Below are positions 21,785 to 31,939 of a stretch of DNA of 64,000 nucleotides, one piece after another. How positions within the stretch are numbered: the first letter of the stretch is position 1; the number at the start of each line of letters is the position of its first letter. The translations under genes were made by a program, and so were the position numbers. The stretch is from contig JAUKTV010000012.1 of the NCBI GenBank assembly GCA_030549205.1, positions 1,178,001-1,242,000 of the forward strand. The letters run 5' to 3'. The notes below the pieces were generated by a model that was not told the DNA's origin, made no database searches, and saw only the letters and a program-made list of their open reading frames with translations. This DNA is from Apiosordaria backusii (lineage: Eukaryota > Ascomycota > Sordariomycetes > Sordariales > Lasiosphaeriaceae).

Positions 21785-24351
21785 GTTGGAGAGGTGCGTC
21801 GATATTCCCAAAGCCACGGTCCAAGGGGGGAGGGCAAGCAAGAGGCAAGGGGATAAGGATAGGTATGCTAAGGTAGGTTATCGGGACCCGGTGATGTGGT
21901 TGGTAGTTTGCAGGATAAGACCTCTGGGGTTCCTATAAAGGGAGGGGAGAGGGGTCTTATCTCTGGGCTGCGGGATCTTGCGGCAGCGCGAAACACTCTT
22001 GATAAGAAGCCGTAAGACGTGTGAGAATAAGGGTTGCACGGCGCAGTGGGCTATCCGTAGGTGAGGATGGGGTGGAGATAGGAACTGGCCGGTGGCAGTC
22101 AAAAGCTGAGATGGAAAATGAAGATAAGGTTTCAAAGTCAGGAACGTGGGCAGAGGCACAAGCATATAAAGGAAAGGGGCCTTGGTAAGTCGGGAAAGGA
22201 GGATGTCCGGCACGAGATCTTTTCGGCCTTGTTCTCTGCTTCTTTCTCGCTCGCAGGCAAGAAAGGCATGGCCCTCACCTAATCCACACCGTCAGATTCC
22301 GAGAATACGCCCACCCATTCCCAAGACTCCAATCCAGACCGCCCCTCCCGGAAGAGAGGTATTCCCATATAACTGCGGTCTCGGATTGCCATTGTCGCAT
22401 GCAGCAGCAGCCCTCACACAGCGAGGTCATTATCAGAAGGATGGTCCGCCGAGCTGATAAGGCGCTTGGTGGATCTCTTTTTAGATGCCAGGACCCTGGC
22501 GCCACGACGTTATCTCTGGCGGGTGATTGGCTGAGCTGATTAGATCGGATGCGGCCGGGCTGTGTTGGGTTCACGCCCTGCCGATCAGTGGCTGAAAAGT
22601 GACGGCACACCCTTCTTTGAAGCAGGGGCCAGCCATGCCGGCCCCGCCAAATTCTAGACCCCACCGGGTGCGGCAGGCAGAACTGCTTCCTGTTCTGGCG
22701 GGGACCCGAAGCTATCGTGAGAAGGCTCACGCTTGCGAGTTTTGATCGAGTAACGATCGAGTAAGCTTCTAGAAGCATGCGGATCTGATTCGCTGAACCA
22801 TCATCAAGCATTTGAGCCTTTTTGCCTGTCCCTGCCGACATCCTCCGCTTGTCGTTCGTATCATGACTTCTCTCACCCATCACCTCGGCCTCGCTCTCCG
22901 GCGATGCCATCCCCGCAACCTAGGCCCCCAATCTCTGGTGCCAAGCACTTTTTCTTTGTTCGAGCCCTGAGGTGAAGTCATCTCGATCGTACCTTTTCCA
23001 TGTTCCGGGCTGTCGGGTTTTGTGCCCTCACTCCGGTATTTTGATACATACACACATAATTGTTGAATATCTGGCGGTGTGCTGCTGACCAGACCCAGAC
23101 CAAAAATGGTCACGATGGCGATAGTGCTTCCAGAACCACTCGGCACGCCACGTATCCCATCATCGATGTGTCATATTAAGTCCGATTTAAGCCAGAGAGC
23201 TCTGGTGTTTGAATTTATGCTTTAAGGTTCAACCGTCGCTGACTCGGGAGTGTTTCCGCGGACCGAGCACATCGTCAGCAGCCGGGTTTTTGGGTGCTTC
23301 CTTTTGCTCTTTCGAGGCTAGCCCAGCGGCTGTCACCGGCCTCCCACGAACACCAAGCACGCGCACCTCGCCTACGACGTTTGCATTTGTCATAATTGAA
23401 CGGTTTGGCCTTTGGGGTGCAGCGGGTTGACCGGCTAGAGCGTGGAGCCTTCAGGGTCTGGAGCGGGTCTGCGTCGTTGGTGTTGATGGACTGCCGGGCC
23501 AGGGCAGTGTGTGGCTTGTGGATGCTACCATATGATCCGGAGGACCCTGCGTGGCAAAGGTTTTCTAAGGTTTTCTCCGAGAAAACTCCCGATCAATCCG
23601 GCCGAGATCGTCGGTGCCGGTCCGGAGCGAGGTGTCTTGGAGATCGCTTGTCTTAACCTGTCTATTAGCAATATGTAAGGTGGTGATGGCTTCATGTTCT
23701 GAACTTGCCAGATATGGGTTCGACATTGGGTTGAGAAGCGGGTGATGCTCACACTCCCCCAATAGGTAGTCATCAATGAAAGTGCTAGTTCTTCGTGAAT
23801 GATATTGGCAGACCAGGCAGCTAACCGGCTCAACGGTTCTTATGCACTGTGACTGGTGTTACAGTTTAGCAGACACTCGCACATATCATCAAAGCCATCC
23901 TGGTATAAAAAAGGAGCGCTCCAGGCTGGTGATCCATATTAGCACGGAAAACAAGACTACACTCTCAAACATGATTCCTTTGTTTTGGTGGTTGTTTTCC
24001 CATTTTTCATCCTGTTTCTGTGCCTTTCGTTGTTTTTCTGCAATAACCCATCTCTCCAGAGCATGGTGCTTGGGTATCAAGAGATCCAGTAACTCAATCC
24101 CAGCTCTTGTGAACTCCTCAGCCCAAACTCCAATTGTGAGGTGTTTCCCATGATAAGCAGGAATTCGGGTATCAAAAAAGTAAAGCCATTGCCCAAACGC
24201 CCAGCCAGACCTTTCTCGTTGTGCATATTGCCAGTATAGAAAGCAAAGAAATGAAGGCAGGCCCAGATCTTGAGGTTGACCCGAGCATGAAATCATATCC
24301 TGTCCGATCTGTGGGAAGGTACCAGGCAGATGGCTCTCGCTCAGTTGGCCA
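21785..24351. other. Allantoinase promoter and 3' flank of the cysteine-repeat gene
   Basis: A 2.6-kb spacer. The part next to allantoinase has several GATA sites (separate entry). A minus-strand frame at 22910-22275 starts MASPESEAEVMGERSHD and is open for 211 codons, but only its first 70 or so look protein-like and no family is recognised. The rest shows no coding signal. Confidence 0.5.
21852..22128. promoter_or_regulatory. Cluster of GATA-factor (AreA/NIT2-type) sites upstream of allantoinase
   Basis: GATAAG occurs at 21852-21857, 21914-21919, 22001-22006 and 22123-22128, and its complement CTTATC at 21956-21961. All lie within 350 bases of the allantoinase start. AreA/NIT2 GATA factors activate purine-degradation genes when preferred nitrogen is scarce. 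Binding is inferred. Confidence 0.6.
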
Positions 24352-27300
24352 TTACTCGCAGAGGGATGGCGAGGACGAGCCGAAGCCAAGATCACCACCG
24401 GAAACGGCCTTCAAGGTAGCGGGAATCTCGGGGTCGGGACAGTCCTCGACGGTAGCCTTGAAACTGGAGGGACTGGAGCTCTCGGCCCAATTCTTCGTGG
24501 CGACGGCATTTTTCCAGCGTCGGTCGAACACCCAGGAAGGCGAGGTCGCGTTCGATTCCTTCTCATCGCCCGCCTGTTTCTCCTCCACCGCATCATCGTC
24601 AGTCTTCTGCCCCACGGGCTTGTACTCGTCCCACACTTCCTGAAGCATTCTCAATTTCTCCTTGAAGCTCAACTCATCTGTGGGTACTTCGGAAGGCGAC
24701 ACACCCGCGAAGCCCCATGGATCCCTGATCTGCAATCCGCTCTTGTTGGTTGACACCTCGTCGACCGACTTCTTCTCCGTGGCCAGCTCTTTCTCCCCAC
24801 TGGTCTGGCCAGAAGCAGATGGGCTACCTTTCAGGGCATCATCTTCGGGCTTCTCCGCCACGTCGTTGAGTCGCGTCGGGTGAAACCTGACAGTGTCCTC
24901 AGACACGGCGGGTCTGGACTTCTCATGACGTCTTCGGTTTTGATTCTTGAAGAAGTGCTCCAGCAACATATCCTCATATTTGTCACTGACCTCCCACGTC
25001 TCGGACTCCTCGAAATCATCATCCCACCCATCCAGGCTGTCCTTGGCCCAAGTAGCGTGGTCATCGCGAAAGTCACTAGCCAAGGTGCTATTCTCATCAC
25101 CCTTGCTGGTTGTGGGTGTCAGCTGCCCGACGTTGTCGCTTGCATCATCAGCATCAGACTGCCTGGCCTGGGTCGAAGTCTTGTCGCTATCGGTCTTTTC
25201 ATTGCCGCGGTGACTCGTTTGAGAGCTCTCGTAATCGCCCTTGGCTGAAGTCTCGTCGTCATGGGTCCCATCAGAAGTGCGGGAACTAGGCTGTTGTTGC
25301 TCGCAGCTGCAGTCGGCTTTCAGGTCCACGAGACATCGCATTCGGCATTTAGGCTGATGATCCAGCAGAGCCCTAAGCACCGTGCAATCGCAAGTGTCGC
25401 TGAGGCCCGCAGCTTCCCAGCAACCGCCATCGTGAAAATCCCGTACAACGTCATCTATCTCATCCTTGGTGAGCTTCCTGGAGCTCCAAGTGTCAGCGGC
25501 TACCTCCAGACACTCAGCAATGGTCTCCTGGTTCGAAGGGGTCGTCCCCGCAGTGGGCTGAAGTGCCTCTTTGCTGCTGTTCTGGGTCATGCCGCAATCA
25601 CACCGGTCCTCGAGATCCAGAGAACGTCTCATCTGACAAGCAGAGCCGTGCTTCAGCAGAGTTTCGAATACATCGCAAATGCAAATTCCAATACGGTAGC
25701 AATCGGATTGGTGGAAGTCATCCACCATCATCTCGTTAATCTCATACCGACTAGGCTTCAAACCCAAGTAGTTATCAGCTGTATCCAAAGCAGAACCTAT
25801 GGCTTTTTTGGATTTCTTCAGAAACTCTTCCACCAGAGTGGACTGAACTGCCTGTTTGCCGTCGTCTTGAACTGTACCACAGTCGCAATCAACATCAAGA
25901 TCCAGAGAGCGCCTCAGTTGGCATGTAGGGAGATGGCTGAGCAAAATTCGAAGCATCTCACAGTCCCGGTCACAATTGTCGATGGAGTCGTCCGGCCCCA
26001 AGCTCTTGCAACGGCGGAATTCGGCCACAAACAAGTCTATCGCAGGCTTGTTAAGCTTGTCCTCATCGCCCCAAATATACGTGGTTGCGACTAGGAAAGA
26101 ACGAATGAGAACAGTGTCTCTGCCCCGAGAGCTTGACGCCAGAGTAGTATGAGTCGCTTGCTCGCCATTAGCCTCGATCACGTTGGCACCAACAGGCTTG
26201 GAGAGGCTCTCGGGTTTAGAAAGGGTCTTCAGCTCGGTGGCCAACATCGAAGCCGGACGCTGTGTCGTGTTCTTGACGTTGTAGGGCTTCTCAGCCGGGA
26301 TGTGGTCCATGGGGCCCTTTCCCTTTTCTTGAGGGGTGCTGGTATGCTGCCCAGAGGTGAAGACAGGTTTCCACAAATTAGGGTGGAAGATTGTGCTCCT
26401 GCCATTGTAAGATCCGTCCTTTGGGGCGTACTTGACGGTAAGCATCCCATTGTCGTGAGAAGCGCTGAGATTCTGTCCCAAAGGGGTGGCTGGCCCCGAA
26501 GTGCCTTGGTTGGTCGGGATCTGGGCCTTCGTCGAAACGTTCTGTGGCAGAGGGTTGTTGTCGTGCCAAGACGCTGTATCAAGAAGCTTTGTAATCTTGT
26601 TGTCTTGCAAATAGTCACCCAGCTTCTGGGCATTCATCGCCAAAGCATTGTGCGACGAAGGGCTGTTGCAGTACCAAGATGAGACATCGCAAACCTTTGT
26701 GGCCTGATTGTCCTTCGACTTGGCAGTCGCCTTCTGGATCTTCTGAGCGTTATTCGAGCTGGCACCAGTCAAAATCCAGCCCTTGGGAAGGCCAGTGATT
26801 GGATCTCTCTCCGGCTCCTCGGTGAGGGCCTGCTTGGAAGACTGGCCAGCCGTGGTAGCTCCGTCATTGGTTGCCTTGCTGGCATTGCTGCTGCCGGTCT
26901 TGTTGTTCTCCCGGGCCCAGATGGTACCAACTGGAAAAGAAGTAGGTTTCTGAGCCACGGAATGGTCCACGGGGGCGTTAGCACTCGGGTAAGGGGGGGT
27001 CACAACGATGGAGGGGAGTTCGGTTCCGAAGGTGTTGAAAATCGGAACCGTGGGCTTCTGTGGCGTGGAAAAACTGGGGAGCTTCTGTGACGTGGAAAAA
27101 CTGGTGGGCTTGTACACAGTGCCAGACGGTTTATACGGAATGGTGGCAAAGTAACCGAGAGGGTAAGCAACGGACTGCTGTAACGCCTGCTTCGAACCAG
27201 AGCCCGAGGAATAGGAAGTTGCGCCGTATGGCCAGCCGTAATAGGGGGCACTGAGATCCTGTCGCTTCATCTTGAGGTAGTGAGTCGTGTCGACGCAGCG

Positions 27301-27594
27301 AATCTGTGTCTCGTTCTTGAGAAGGTGGTAGGCCGACTCATCGAGCTCGGCCTCGATTACGGTCCCCTCGGGCAACGGGTGCTTGACCAAGAAGGTCAGA
27401 TCGATGTATCGGTCAATGCCAAAGCCGCGACGAGCACTTTCAACGAGTTTGAGGTAGGTTGTAGGCATTCCGATGATGCGGATTCTCTCGCCATGGCTCA
27501 AGATCAAATGCTGTCCGACCCAGTCGTCGCGAATGGGCACCTCGTTGAGGGCATCACAATCGGACACGTATCTATTCTGGTAAACCGAGGCCAT
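24352..27594 (-). CDS. Unknown 1080-residue protein with three cysteine-rich repeats
   Basis: A single coding exon on the minus strand. The start chosen is the second ATG (27594, context CAACCATGG). The first (27609) falls inside a likely 5' UTR intron, 27667-27603, with GTAGGT donor, GCTAAC branch and TAG acceptor. I do not recognise the family. Residues 1-115 look folded. Residues 120-490 are S/T/P/Q-rich. Residues about 500-765 hold three related units of about 70 residues, each ending in the fixed spacing C-x12-C-x11-C-x-C. Residues 770-860 are D/S/T-rich and acidic. The last 200 residues contain short conserved-looking blocks such as DPWGFAGVSPSE and FKEKLRMLQEVWDEYKP. No signal peptide or membrane segment is seen, so a cytosolic or nuclear protein is likely. 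The cysteines may bind metal; this is inference. Confidence 0.85.
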   Translation of the reverse strand: MASVYQNRYVSDCDALNEVPIRDDWVGQHLILSHGERIRIIGMPTTYLKLVESARRGFGIDRYIDLTFLVKHPLPEGTVIEAELDESAYHLLKNETQIRCVDTTHYLKMKRQDLSAPYYGWPYGATSYSSGSGSKQALQQSVAYPLGYFATIPYKPSGTVYKPTSFSTSQKLPSFSTPQKPTVPIFNTFGTELPSIVVTPPYPSANAPVDHSVAQKPTSFPVGTIWARENNKTGSSNASKATNDGATTAGQSSKQALTEEPERDPITGLPKGWILTGASSNNAQKIQKATAKSKDNQATKVCDVSSWYCNSPSSHNALAMNAQKLGDYLQDNKITKLLDTASWHDNNPLPQNVSTKAQIPTNQGTSGPATPLGQNLSASHDNGMLTVKYAPKDGSYNGRSTIFHPNLWKPVFTSGQHTSTPQEKGKGPMDHIPAEKPYNVKNTTQRPASMLATELKTLSKPESLSKPVGANVIEANGEQATHTTLASSSRGRDTVLIRSFLVATTYIWGDEDKLNKPAIDLFVAEFRRCKSLGPDDSIDNCDRDCEMLRILLSHLPTCQLRRSLDLDVDCDCGTVQDDGKQAVQSTLVEEFLKKSKKAIGSALDTADNYLGLKPSRYEINEMMVDDFHQSDCYRIGICICDVFETLLKHGSACQMRRSLDLEDRCDCGMTQNSSKEALQPTAGTTPSNQETIAECLEVAADTWSSRKLTKDEIDDVVRDFHDGGCWEAAGLSDTCDCTVLRALLDHQPKCRMRCLVDLKADCSCEQQQPSSRTSDGTHDDETSAKGDYESSQTSHRGNEKTDSDKTSTQARQSDADDASDNVGQLTPTTSKGDENSTLASDFRDDHATWAKDSLDGWDDDFEESETWEVSDKYEDMLLEHFFKNQNRRRHEKSRPAVSEDTVRFHPTRLNDVAEKPEDDALKGSPSASGQTSGEKELATEKKSVDEVSTNKSGLQIRDPWGFAGVSPSEVPTDELSFKEKLRMLQEVWDEYKPVGQKTDDDAVEEKQAGDEKESNATSPSWVFDRRWKNAVATKNWAESSSPSSFKATVEDCPDPEIPATLKAVSGGDLGFGSSSPSLCE
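25300..26094 (-). repeat. Three internal cysteine-rich protein repeats
   Basis: Within the 1080-residue protein, units at about residues 501-573, 600-668 and 695-765 share the core C-x12-C-x11-C-x-C with a common R-[RC]-[SL]-[LV]-DL stretch between the second and third cysteines. Upstream of the core each unit has two or more further cysteines with variable spacing and an F-H/D-rich approach (DDFHQSDC, RDFHDGGC). The units are diverged, so the duplication is old. Confidence 0.85.
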
Positions 27595-28680
27595 GGTTGA
27601 GGCTAACATAGCATGTTAGCAAGTCGCTCGCGCTCGGGATGCCAGAAAATGGAAAAGCTTCACCTACCAATCTCGATTGCTGTCTGATCGTTCGATCCCT
27701 CGGATATGGGTGAGCTGAGAGAACGTTCTCTCTCGATTGCTGTTGGTTTGTTCAAATCACTTGGAATTGGTGGAGAGAGGTGACTTCTGATGTCTGGTGA
27801 TTATTAGTAACCGAGTGGAGTTGGCGGTCGAAAATGGGAGGGGAGATTGATGAGAGGGAGAATAGTTGGTGAGAAGGAGGGTTGGTGAACAAGAGAGGGG
27901 CTGGTAGAAGTACCAATGGAGGCGGGAGGGGGAAACAGCTCTCCAAAGGAAGGTGCCAGGCAGCCCGGCAATCGACGGGAAGCAGTGGGAGAAGTCGAAG
28001 AACTCGGTGTCAGAGAAGACTCGCAACTATTTCCACGCACCTTGATTGTGAAGGAGGTTATTGCAGCTTTGTAGCTTTGCAGGTTTGCAAATTGACAGCG
28101 GAAACTCGCGGTTGTCTCCGAGGCGGTCTGCTGCGAGTGCTGTTATGGGAAATTTTGGCAGAGGGAAGAGCCAAAGGAGCGGGCAATAAATAGGGCCTGA
28201 CGACAGGATGGGATGAGATTGCAAGCTTCGACTGACTTCCTGTCACCCACCCAGGAGCAAGTGAACAGCTGATAAGACATCAGTAGCTAGGAGCAACCTG
28301 GAACCTGTGAAAGTGTCATTGTGTTTAGGAGCAATAACTTCAAAATCTAAGCCAGTTAGCTGCCTGGTCTGCCAGAATCGTTCACGAAGAACTAGCAACT
28401 TCCATAAGCGCATAAAATTAATTAATAAAAGAGCTCTTACTTTCATTGACGACTAGCTATTGTAGAAGTGTGAGCATCACCTGCATTTCTTTCCCAGCAT
28501 GGCGTTCAAACCCTCTTTTAAATCTCTCCATGTTTTAATTACCTGTAATTCAAAGTAGATTGAAGCACCGGGTCCGTCAGAGGCAAAAGTCCGCTCCTAT
28601 CTAAATCAATAGGGTCCTGCACCTCAAGCCTTCCTCAAATCCCCCCGACTCCTGTTGATCCGCTTCGAGTAATACCCCCT
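27595..28680. other. Promoter/5' UTR of the cysteine-repeat gene and 3' flank of the PSD-like gene
   Basis: A 5' UTR intron for the cysteine-repeat gene is likely at 27603-27667. The remaining sequence shows no coding signal. Confidence 0.5.
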
Positions 28681-30174
28681 TCACCCCTCAACAACAGCCA
28701 CCTTCTCCCTCACCGGAAAGTTCACATTCCTCTCCATATACCCCCCAATATCCGGCCACCCCTTCAGCTTCGTCTCCTTCCTAAACAACAAACAATACGT
28801 GCTCCCCCCAAAGTGAAACATCCCCAGCTCCTCCCCCTTCTTCACCTTTTGCCCCTCCTTGACAGTAATATCACAAGTACTTACCTCATCCATCCCCACC
28901 CCGACAAACGCGCACAGCCCAATCTTGGGGTTATCCGCCTCGATAAAGATTATCGCCCTCGTCGCCAGCGACGTCAGGTACCCCAGTGCGCCCTGGATTC
29001 CCTTGATATCAATATCCACTTTGCCCTCCCCTCCCGCCTGTTCATACATCAGCGGCTCAGAGAAGTACGTCCCATCCTCCACAAACGCCCTCTTGATGGT
29101 GCCAGACACGGGGGAGTGCCACCGGTGGTAACTCAACGCAGACAAGAAAGCCTGGTAGATCGTCCCACCCGAAAAGTGCTTCGACAAGGGGTCATGAGCG
29201 AGCATGTCAACGATAGAGTAGGGCTGCCCTTTGACCCAGAATTTATCCCGGAGTTTCACATCCTTGGCCACGCAGTAAGGCCGGGACTCGCACGAGTTGA
29301 CAATGACGTTGTCGTCCTCGGGGGAAGCGACAGGGCGGGAATGGTCGGTGATTTTCCGGGTGAAGAAATCGTCCCACGAGGTGAACCCATAATACTTTTT
29401 CGACGGGTCGCACTGGTACATTTCCTCAAACTTGAAAGACGTTTCGCGGGGCGTGTTGGCCACCTCCATCAGGTCCTCGTATCCCGTTTCGCCAAACCAA
29501 CCCGCAGAGTGGTCACCCAACACCTGGGCGGATTCGGGGCTCTAGTATACCGGTATTAGGGGGGTAAGAGGCAAAGTAGGGGATTAAAGGGGACACACCT
29601 TGAGATACTTCCCCCACTCATTCAGCACCTTCTTCAGCATCTTATTCACATCCGGATCCAAAAACGCCGCATGCCCGCTCGGCGTGCCCATCGCATAGTC
29701 AAAAATCGCCGCCATGGGAACCCCCACCATGCCCGCGTGCGCAGCCGCGTCCGTCCACTCGGGCGCCCTGCCAAACACCTCGTTCAGAATCGCCAGCATG
29801 TGCTTGTAGTCCCTGATCTGGCTCTTGCCCGTGGGGTCCTTGTTGTACGGCGCCCTGCGAGGAACTTCGTCCCACATCTGGTTGAAGTACATGTATATTC
29901 TCGCATTGTTCTCAATCAGGTCCTGGAACTCTTGCAGGACGGGGATGAGCTTGACTTTTTCGGCGGGACCGTGGCGCTTGTGGGCGTGGTCGATGATGCG
30001 GCCGAGCCATTCGTGGTGGATGCGGTGGTCGGTGGGGAGCCAGCCTCCAATTCTGTTTTTTGCCATCATGTTAGCGGGATGTAGGGAGAGAGGATGGTAA
30101 TTGATGAGGGGAGCATACCGTTTCAACCGCGAATGCGAGGGGATGTCGTGGTGGTCGCCGTGTTGGTGAACCAT
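28681..30174 (-). CDS. Phosphatidylserine decarboxylase-like protein (PsiD-like, soluble type)
   Basis: Exons 30174-30119, 30052-29599 and 29541-28681 (minus) encode 456 residues. The N-terminal 190 residues match the extra domain found on a fungal branch of PSD-like proteins, which also includes tryptophan decarboxylases; the segment IGGWLPTDHRIHHEWLG is typical. The C-terminal half is the PSD catalytic fold with DDFFTRKI, LSYHRWHSPVSG and the self-cleavage site FGGST, where Ser417 would become the pyruvoyl group. True membrane PSDs use LGST here. There is no mitochondrial presequence or membrane helix, so a soluble amino-acid or related decarboxylase is as likely as a phospholipid enzyme. 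Intron 1 (66 nt) is in frame and stop-free. The substrate is unknown. Confidence 0.9.
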
Positions 30175-30723
30175 GATTGCGGCTTGCTATTGCTGCTGCT
30201 TTGGGTGTTCAATTGACCGATGCGAGAAAGTGAAGAGAGAAAGAGAATGAGGAAACAGCCAAAGAACGGGTTCATCTGAAGAAAACCCTCATCTGATGTG
30301 ATTTAGGCACCTGTTCATCACTACTTTGAATGCATCGTGGAGAGCAGTGCGTGAATGGTGGTCATGATGTCACCGACTCGTCACTCCAGATTATCACCGT
30401 TCCAAGTCCGGATTTCAACTTACTCGGGCAATCCACTTAGCAATCGATTCAAACCAGTCGCCAAAGTATCCTATTCCCGGCCAATATTGTTGATTCAATT
30501 TGATAAAACGTGTAGTATTCTTTGTAATCCATTCAAGGGGTATTTCCTACTTTGCCAGCCCGTCCCATCAACAATGCCAACAACAGCGCCGAACCAAATA
30601 AACCAAATAACGCCCTGCAATGAAAATAAACAACAAAACCTCAAGCAAATACAGTAATCCCGAGGTAACAGCCGCCAAAACTCCAACCCGCTATGATTTG
30701 TGTGTTTCCCAACAATGCAGTCG
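30175..30723. other. Intergenic, PSD-like promoter and Eco1-like 3' flank
   Basis: No coding signal. I looked here for a displaced acetyltransferase domain of the Eco1-like gene and saw none. Confidence 0.5.
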
Positions 30724-31587
30724 TTATGATGCCGACTTTGCCCTCAGGCTCCTCACATGAGCTGCATGCTGCCGCTTGTGTTCCTTCCTATCCTGTTCGT
30801 TCAACGGATTGTACAAAACTCCACAGTCCTTGCATATCAGGATTCCCGGGTCCTTGTTGATTGATAGATTCAGGACCGTCTGCACCATTTGCTTTTGTTT
30901 CAACAGCGTTCGTTTCTTCTCTCTTGTTTCCGTAGTGATAGATCTGGTGTCTTCTGATATCTCGCTTGCCGTGTCGTTTTCTTTCTCCCGGTCTCCTTTG
31001 ACGATGATCTCATCGTATAATTCTTCTCCGTCTGAAGCGATGATGGCCTCTGGTGAAGGCTCTCTGCTGACGGCCACACCGGGGCAGGGCCATGCTGTTA
31101 CTTTGCTTTGTAGCCTTCTCCTCTCTCTTGGTCTTTTGAACAGTGCGCCTGATGGTGGGGAGGATGGGGGTGTTGCTGTTGAGTCCTCGTCAAGTTCTGG
31201 CGCGTCAGAAAGAGTCGTCGGGGTCGCTGGCGACGTTGAAGCGTCCGAGGTGGGTTGCACAGGCTGAGACCGCGGTTTGAAATACGAAAGTATAGACCCG
31301 CCCTTCTTTTTTGGTATTGTCGACACTTGCTTTGGGGCCTCTGGCGGCGATGGTATTGGCGGTTCCTCTATCGGCTTCGACACTTGGTTCTCTTGGTTCT
31401 CTTGGTCCTCTTCCTGCGACACGACCTTTTGCTTCTTGAGAGGACGATAGTTCTGGCCTTGATCCCGAGCAGAGGTGGATTGACGGCCGTAGGTTCGTAG
31501 CGGTCTCTTGCGCTGACGGGGCAGGCTCGTTGTCGCACCCGTTTCTGAAAACTCGAGGACGGCTTCTGGTGTTGGGTCAAGCGACAT
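30724..31587 (-). CDS. Eco1/Ctf7-like zinc-finger protein lacking the acetyltransferase domain
   Basis: One exon, 287 residues from the ATG at 31587; the frame is open back to another ATG at 31722. The downstream start is preferred because an ACGCGT box sits only 31 bases before 31722 and because the upstream residues do not look conserved. Near the N-terminus there is KRPLRTYGRQS and a PCNA-box-like GGSILSYFKP, both resembling fungal Eco1. At the C-terminus is a C2H2 finger of the Eco1/ESCO kind (CKDCGVLYN, then HKRQH). Eco1 acetylates cohesin Smc3 to establish sister-chromatid cohesion, but its acetyltransferase domain should follow the finger and here the protein ends about a dozen residues later. 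It is a truncated paralogue, a specialised short form, or a broken Eco1. Confidence 0.75.
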   Translation of the reverse strand: MSLDPTPEAVLEFSETGATTSLPRQRKRPLRTYGRQSTSARDQGQNYRPLKKQKVVSQEEDQENQENQVSKPIEEPPIPSPPEAPKQVSTIPKKKGGSILSYFKPRSQPVQPTSDASTSPATPTTLSDAPELDEDSTATPPSSPPSGALFKRPRERRRLQSKVTAWPCPGVAVSREPSPEAIIASDGEELYDEIIVKGDREKENDTASEISEDTRSITTETREKKRTLLKQKQMVQTVLNLSINKDPGILICKDCGVLYNPLNEQDRKEHKRQHAAHVRSLRAKSAS

Positions 31588-31752
31588 TGTTGCGCTCGCC
31601 AGGTTGTGCGCGTGTTGGGAATAGTGATAAAGCCTTGCGCTCTTGAAATGCTGCCAAGAATATCCTTCTGCGCCAAATTTTCCAAAATCAATCTCAGGTG
31701 TTGAAAAGTTTCCCATCGACATGGATCAGAATTGGAGATCGCGTTCCGCAGC

Positions 31753-31758
31753 ACGCGT
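31753..31758. promoter_or_regulatory. Candidate MCB upstream of the Eco1-like gene
   Basis: ACGCGT lies 166 bases before the preferred ATG, in a CG-dense block with AGCGCGTC beside it. Yeast ECO1 is a G1/S gene. The position argues that translation starts at 31587 rather than 31722. Function is inferred. Confidence 0.5.
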
Positions 31759-31939
31759 TCAGCGCGTCAGGCCCCGCGGCGCGCTATGACGCGGGGTGGC
31801 CCCACCCAATTACCACCCCTGTCTGCGCTGTCTCCCATCCAAAAAGTCACAATTGCCATTGCGCCCGACATCGATTTCAAGAGTCCAAAAATATTGTGAT
31901 TCGAGAGGGGTGTTTTAGAACAAAAGCATGCACAAACCG

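Noticed and set aside
22275..22910. 211-codon minus-strand frame starting MASPESEAEVM
   Set aside because: The first 70 residues look plausible, but the rest is arginine/cysteine-rich noise and no supporting exon was found. Kept only as a remark.
27595..27609. ATG at 27609 as start of the cysteine-repeat gene
   Set aside because: It lies at the 3' end of a likely 5' UTR intron (27603-27667); the ATG at 27594 has a better context.
28813..29559. 248-codon open frame on the plus strand
   Set aside because: Antisense shadow of the PSD-like catalytic exon.
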